Assembly: GCA_012295275.1 (NCBI GenBank)
Contig: CM022669.1
Span: 12,164,980-12,228,979, forward strand
Reading direction: 5' to 3'
Source of the DNA: Chrysomallon squamiferum
Taxonomy: Eukaryota; Mollusca; Gastropoda; Neomphalida; Peltospiridae
Length of the DNA stretch: 64,000 nt
Below are positions 41,059 through 64,000 of the stretch, in pieces. The translations under genes were made by a program, and so were the position numbers. Numbering within the stretch: position 1 is the stretch's first letter; every line of letters begins with the position of its first letter. Under the pieces are notes generated by a model. That model was not told where the DNA came from. It did no database searches and worked only from the letters and a program-made list of their open reading frames with translations.

Positions 41059-41281
41059 CAGGGTGGCCCAGATGTAACCGAACCCGAAAGCTCAATTGAT
41101 GATCACTGATTTCAAGTCTGCTTCATGAAATACTGAATCAACCATTGAACGATGTCATCACTATATTACAAATAATGGTTTGCATTTTGAACATTTGCTG
41201 TAACTATATGAAATAAAATTTGTTTCATTTAACTGTATCTTTTCATAACAATTCATGTTTGGTTACATCTGGGCCACCCTC
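41059..41281. mobile_element. MITE of Tc1/mariner type, 223 bp
   Basis: The ends are inverted copies: 41060-41079 reads AGGGTGGCCCAGATGTAACC and its complement is at 41261-41280, with 23 of 25 terminal bases matching. Both ends abut TA dinucleotides (41057-41058 and 41282-41283), the target-site duplication of Tc1/mariner elements. The interior has no open frame of note, so the element is non-autonomous and would need a transposase from elsewhere. The near-identical ends suggest it is fairly young. Confidence 0.85.
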
Positions 41282-41976
41282 TATATTAAGAGATTTCTTG
41301 CTGGTAAAGAGTAAGGTGATAAAATGATATTATCATTATAAAATCAAATAATCATTAAACATCTTATGTTAACAATAAATATAACTTTATTTCAGCATTA
41401 TGTTTAATAACTATTAATTTAAAAAATATAAAATATAAAAAATATATAAAATAAAGGGTTTATGATCTGAACAAAACATTTTCAATTCAAATAAATTATT
41501 TTTTTTATTATACAAAAACCTTTGGGATCTATCACTATTTTTTTAAGCTATAGAATTGGTTTTAAAAAAAATTAAATAAAAAAATTAAATTCACAATACT
41601 GATTCAAACAGAAACAATTTATTAAATATTGTTTTTAAATATGACAAACAATTTTAATAAGTCAACAAAAAAAGACCAACAATAATATAACAGTGTGTAA
41701 AACCAACATGACCAGTTTGAACAGTGGCCTTTTTAAACAGGTTGAATGAATACAAAAATATATAACTAATTATCAAAACAAATGTTGTTTTTACTGTATT
41801 TCATAATACAAAATGAAATCATGCAAAACATGTCTTTCAAGAATGAGACAGAAACCTTAATAAAACATTTAATATTAATTTTCATTCAATTCATTTAATA
41901 AATTTTGCTTACAAAATTTAAAATTTATTTCAGAAAAAAAGAAAAGTAAATAAATTGTAATAATTAGGTTATTTAC

Positions 41977-42380
41977 ACACTAATTGTAATTTCAAAAACA
42001 TATTTCATTTGGTGAAAAAGTTATACACTAATTTTAATTTATATTCAAAATAATATTTCATTTGGTGAAAAAATTATACACTAATTTTAATTAATATTCA
42101 AAGTAACATATCATTTGGTGATAAAATTATATTCTAATTGTAATTTCAAAAACATATTTCATTTGGTGATAAAGATATACACTAATTTTAGTTTATATTC
42201 AAAATAATATTTCATTTGGTGATACAGTTATACACCAATTTTAATTTACATTCAAAGTAACATATTTCACTTGGTGGTAAAGTTATATACTAATTTTAAT
42301 ATATATTCAAAAACACATTTCATTAAGTGGTAAAATTATACACTAATTTTAATTCATATCAAAGTAACACATTTCATTAT
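41977..42380. repeat. Tandem array of about 54-base units
   Basis: Around 7.5 copies of a unit containing ACACTAATTTTAATTTATAT and CATTTGGTGAAAAA, with a few per cent to 15% divergence. It lies between the MITE and YTHDC2, in or beyond the YTHDC2 3' UTR. Confidence 0.85.
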
Positions 42381-42889
42381 CTAAATTTAAAACTTCATTT
42401 AAATCTTCTTTGCAATAATTAGGAAATTTAAAACATATTTTGCTTGTAACATAATAAATTTCTGAGAATTAACCTAGGATAAATGTATGAATGTATTCAC
42501 TGTAACAACTGATAATTACTAAGGTTGTTGCACTGACAGTTGTGTTTCTAGGTACAAATCCTTGCTTTTAGATTATCAGTCTAATATTAACCCTTCAAAT
42601 CTAAGCAAATAAAATCCCCCATCCTTAAATTGTTTTATTTGTGCTTGAATGGTTAATAGTGACACTATTGCATATAGTTTATATTAATAATGCATGCCCC
42701 AGTAGATATTAAACCAATCAAGCTGTAGAGACTGAAATTGGATTTTGCAAATTTCAGTCGTTTTTGTCTGGGAAATTCAGTTTGGGTTACAAGTTTGTGT
42801 GGAAGCTTGTGGTTCAAAGGGTTAACCACTTATTATCTGTATTTATATACAATATATTTATATACAATATTTATATTTTTATTAACTTT

Positions 42890-43530
42890 CTTCTGTTGGT
42901 TGGTTGGTTTTGTTTCTTATTTATTTAACCTGCAAGTTATGTAACAATTTCATTTGTAACAATTTCAATAATTATTAACAAAACTTAATAATATACAATA
43001 GACAATATTTATACTTTCATTTATTTCTTCTGTTTTGCTGGTTTTATTTTGTTTCTTATTTTTTTATGCTAAAGTAATGTAAGAATTTCATTCATAACAA
43101 TTTTATTTATAACATTTTCAATAATTATTAATAAAACTTAATAATATACAATATACAATATTATACTTTAATGTATTACTTCTGTTTCATTGGTTTTGTT
43201 TTGTTTCTTATTTATTTAACCTGCAAGTTATTAAGAATTTCATTCATAAGAATTTCATTTGTAACTATTTCAATAATTATTAACAAAACTTAATAATATA
43301 CAATATTATACTTTTATTTATTTCTTCTGTTTTATTGGTTTTGTTTTGTTTCTTATTTTTTTAAGCTAAAGTAATGTAAGAATTTCATTCGTAACAATTT
43401 CATTTGTAACATTTTCAATAATTATTAACAAAACTTAATAATATACAATATACAATATTTATACTTTCATTTCTTTCTTGTTTTGTTTCTTATTTATTCA
43501 TCCTGCAAGTTATGTAACAATCTCAAACAT
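42890..43530. repeat. Tandem array of about 150-base units
   Basis: Four copies carry TTTCAATAATTATTAA at about 42963, 43116, 43268 and 43413, plus TTGTTTTGTTTCTTATTT. Two unit types seem to alternate: one with TTAACCTGCAAGTTAT, one with TTTATGCTAAAGTAATG or TTAAGCTAAAGTAATG. Confidence 0.85.
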
Positions 43531-44194
43531 TTTTAATAAAACTTAATAACACAAACGGTTTTTGCAATAATTTCAATATTTCAACACACAATAAAAAATC
43601 CACAATATAACAAATATATACAGTGTTGAGTTTTGCTGTTAACAAACAGTCAGTATTTCTTCATTCTTCATTCATATTTTAGATTCTCTTTTCAAAATCT
43701 TTTCATTTAAAAAGAATCCTTTTCTTGCTTTGGTTTTTCTTCAGTTCAAGATATGAAAGATCAGAATGTTGTCATGAAACAAAACCATCCTATGCTCACA
43801 ACTAGATAATTAATTTTTATTTGTTAGAGTAATTTTAAGAATTCTTTTCTTTTTTTCCTTTGCAGTATGAACTGTTTAGTACATGTATTTACATAGCAGT
43901 GAATGTTCATGTTCTAGAAGTGTATTTACTGCTTCCAGATTTCTGAAGCTATAATACTGGTGAAATTAAACTGGTATTTTTTTATTTTTTATTTTTTTCA
44001 TTATCTCAGAATTGTAAATACAATAATTTTCACACAAACATCTAATTACTGCAAAGAAACTTTGCTTGCCAAGATCACACATCTTAGACTCTTTACTGTT
44101 TACATTTTAGCTGGCTTTTATATTCAACTAAACAAAAGTACTGTATTTTTCCAGCTGTAATATGGAAAAATTGTTTATAATTAGAGAAAACAAA
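43531..44194 (-). other. Probable YTHDC2 3' UTR
   Basis: Minus-strand sequence after the TAA. It has no coding signal and is AT-rich. TTTATT words on the plus strand give AATAAA-type signals on the minus strand, but I cannot choose the functional one. Confidence 0.45.
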
Positions 44195-63152
<18,958 letters not shown>

Positions 63153-64000
63153 TCCTTACATGTTGTTGTATGTTCCTCCCACTGGCTTGGAAAGCGTCCT
63201 ATTTAAGATTCTGTTTAACCTCTACTTACTTAATTTAATGAGTATAAGTAAAATAAATAATCAAACGAGTAGCTGGCTTTGTGACTGATTCAAATTATAG
63301 TCTTACAAATTACAACTAACATTATATCAGTTTATATGCTTATGTATTCTTGTTAGTTGCAACAATGAACTAAGTTCATAGTCATATATTCTTTATTAAA
63401 TAGAAGTATTTGAAGTGGATGGTCAGCAAGCAAGCGTTTGATTATGATTATAATGCAGGATACATAGAAATATTATTGCTATATATATAACAGAAAATGT
63501 TTATTTGTTTTTCGTAACAGTATATTATAATTATGATTATTTGTTAAATAATATAGTATTTGATAAAAAAAAAAAAATATATATCTTGTCAAAGAAATGT
63601 CAACAATTCACTCATTAAAATAATTATTATATATAATCATGATATCACATAAAAATACATTTTGCTCTGTACAAAATGCATTATTTCTTTTGGCGACGAG
63701 TATAATGATTATTGTAATTCTAAAAAGAAAAAAAAATTTAGAAGGGGAATAACTGTAAACAAATTATCTTCCCTTGGCATGGTTGCTTTCCAAGAAGCGA
63801 AAAGTGTCTTTAGTTTTAATTTAAACATTAATTGTTGATGCAAGAGAAATTACAGCGATGTAGCATGTTAGTGGAAACTAATTTACATCTTTTTTCCTAG
63901 CAATTGGTGCTTTACATCGTTAAGACATAAAATTACAAATAGTGAATCGCATTAATGATAAAAGCGATAGCGAATTTTAAATAAATAAAAATAAGTTACT
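63153..64000. other. Upstream flank of YTHDC2
   Basis: The minus-strand promoter and 5' UTR of YTHDC2 should begin here. There is no TATA box I trust and no other exon is visible. The sequence is AT-rich, slightly more complex near 63150-63200 and 63680-63860. Confidence 0.4.

Overview
This is an animal nuclear DNA window: very AT-rich, with long homopolymers and microsatellites, short phased exons, GT-AG introns and no bacterial or viral genes. I assembled four protein-coding genes exon by exon from splice sites, reading phase and protein families. Protein character, intron density and base composition suggest a lophotrochozoan, most likely a mollusc (a gastropod is possible). That assignment is inference.

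Layout. 2-5690 (+): the 3' part of ELL, the RNA polymerase II elongation factor, ending in its occludin-homology domain. 5691-16589: about 11 kb without a recognisable gene, holding the start of the ELL 3' UTR with a GGATCT minisatellite and then AT-rich DNA. 16700-19851 (+): a two-exon DC-STAMP-family sperm membrane protein, best matched to DCST2, with CRE-type sites just upstream. 22726-34426 (-): a 12-coding-exon receptor-type protein tyrosine phosphatase with a large mucin-like ectodomain and a catalytic domain whose WPD-loop aspartate is threonine. 34427-44194: mostly AT-rich and repeat-rich, with a possible 5' UTR exon, a 223-bp Tc1/mariner-type MITE and two tandem arrays. 44195-63152 (-): a complete 33-exon YTHDC2, the m6A reader helicase, with an unusual Tyr/Asp-rich C-terminal tail. 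63153-64000: its upstream flank.

How the genes relate. The two + genes (ELL, DCST2) face the two - genes (RPTP, YTHDC2) tail to tail around 20-22.7 kb. There is no operon-like organisation. DCST2 (sperm-egg fusion) and YTHDC2 (entry into the meiotic programme) both have germline roles in other animals. ELL is general transcription machinery and the phosphatase is a cell-surface receptor.

Most notable: the RPTP with its altered WPD loop and mucin ectodomain; several tandem arrays that begin right at 5' splice sites, one of which has copied the splice-donor motif; the low-complexity YTHDC2 tail; and the MITE. I found no CRISPR array, phage, rRNA or convincing tRNA. Exon borders come from reading the sequence, not from transcript data.
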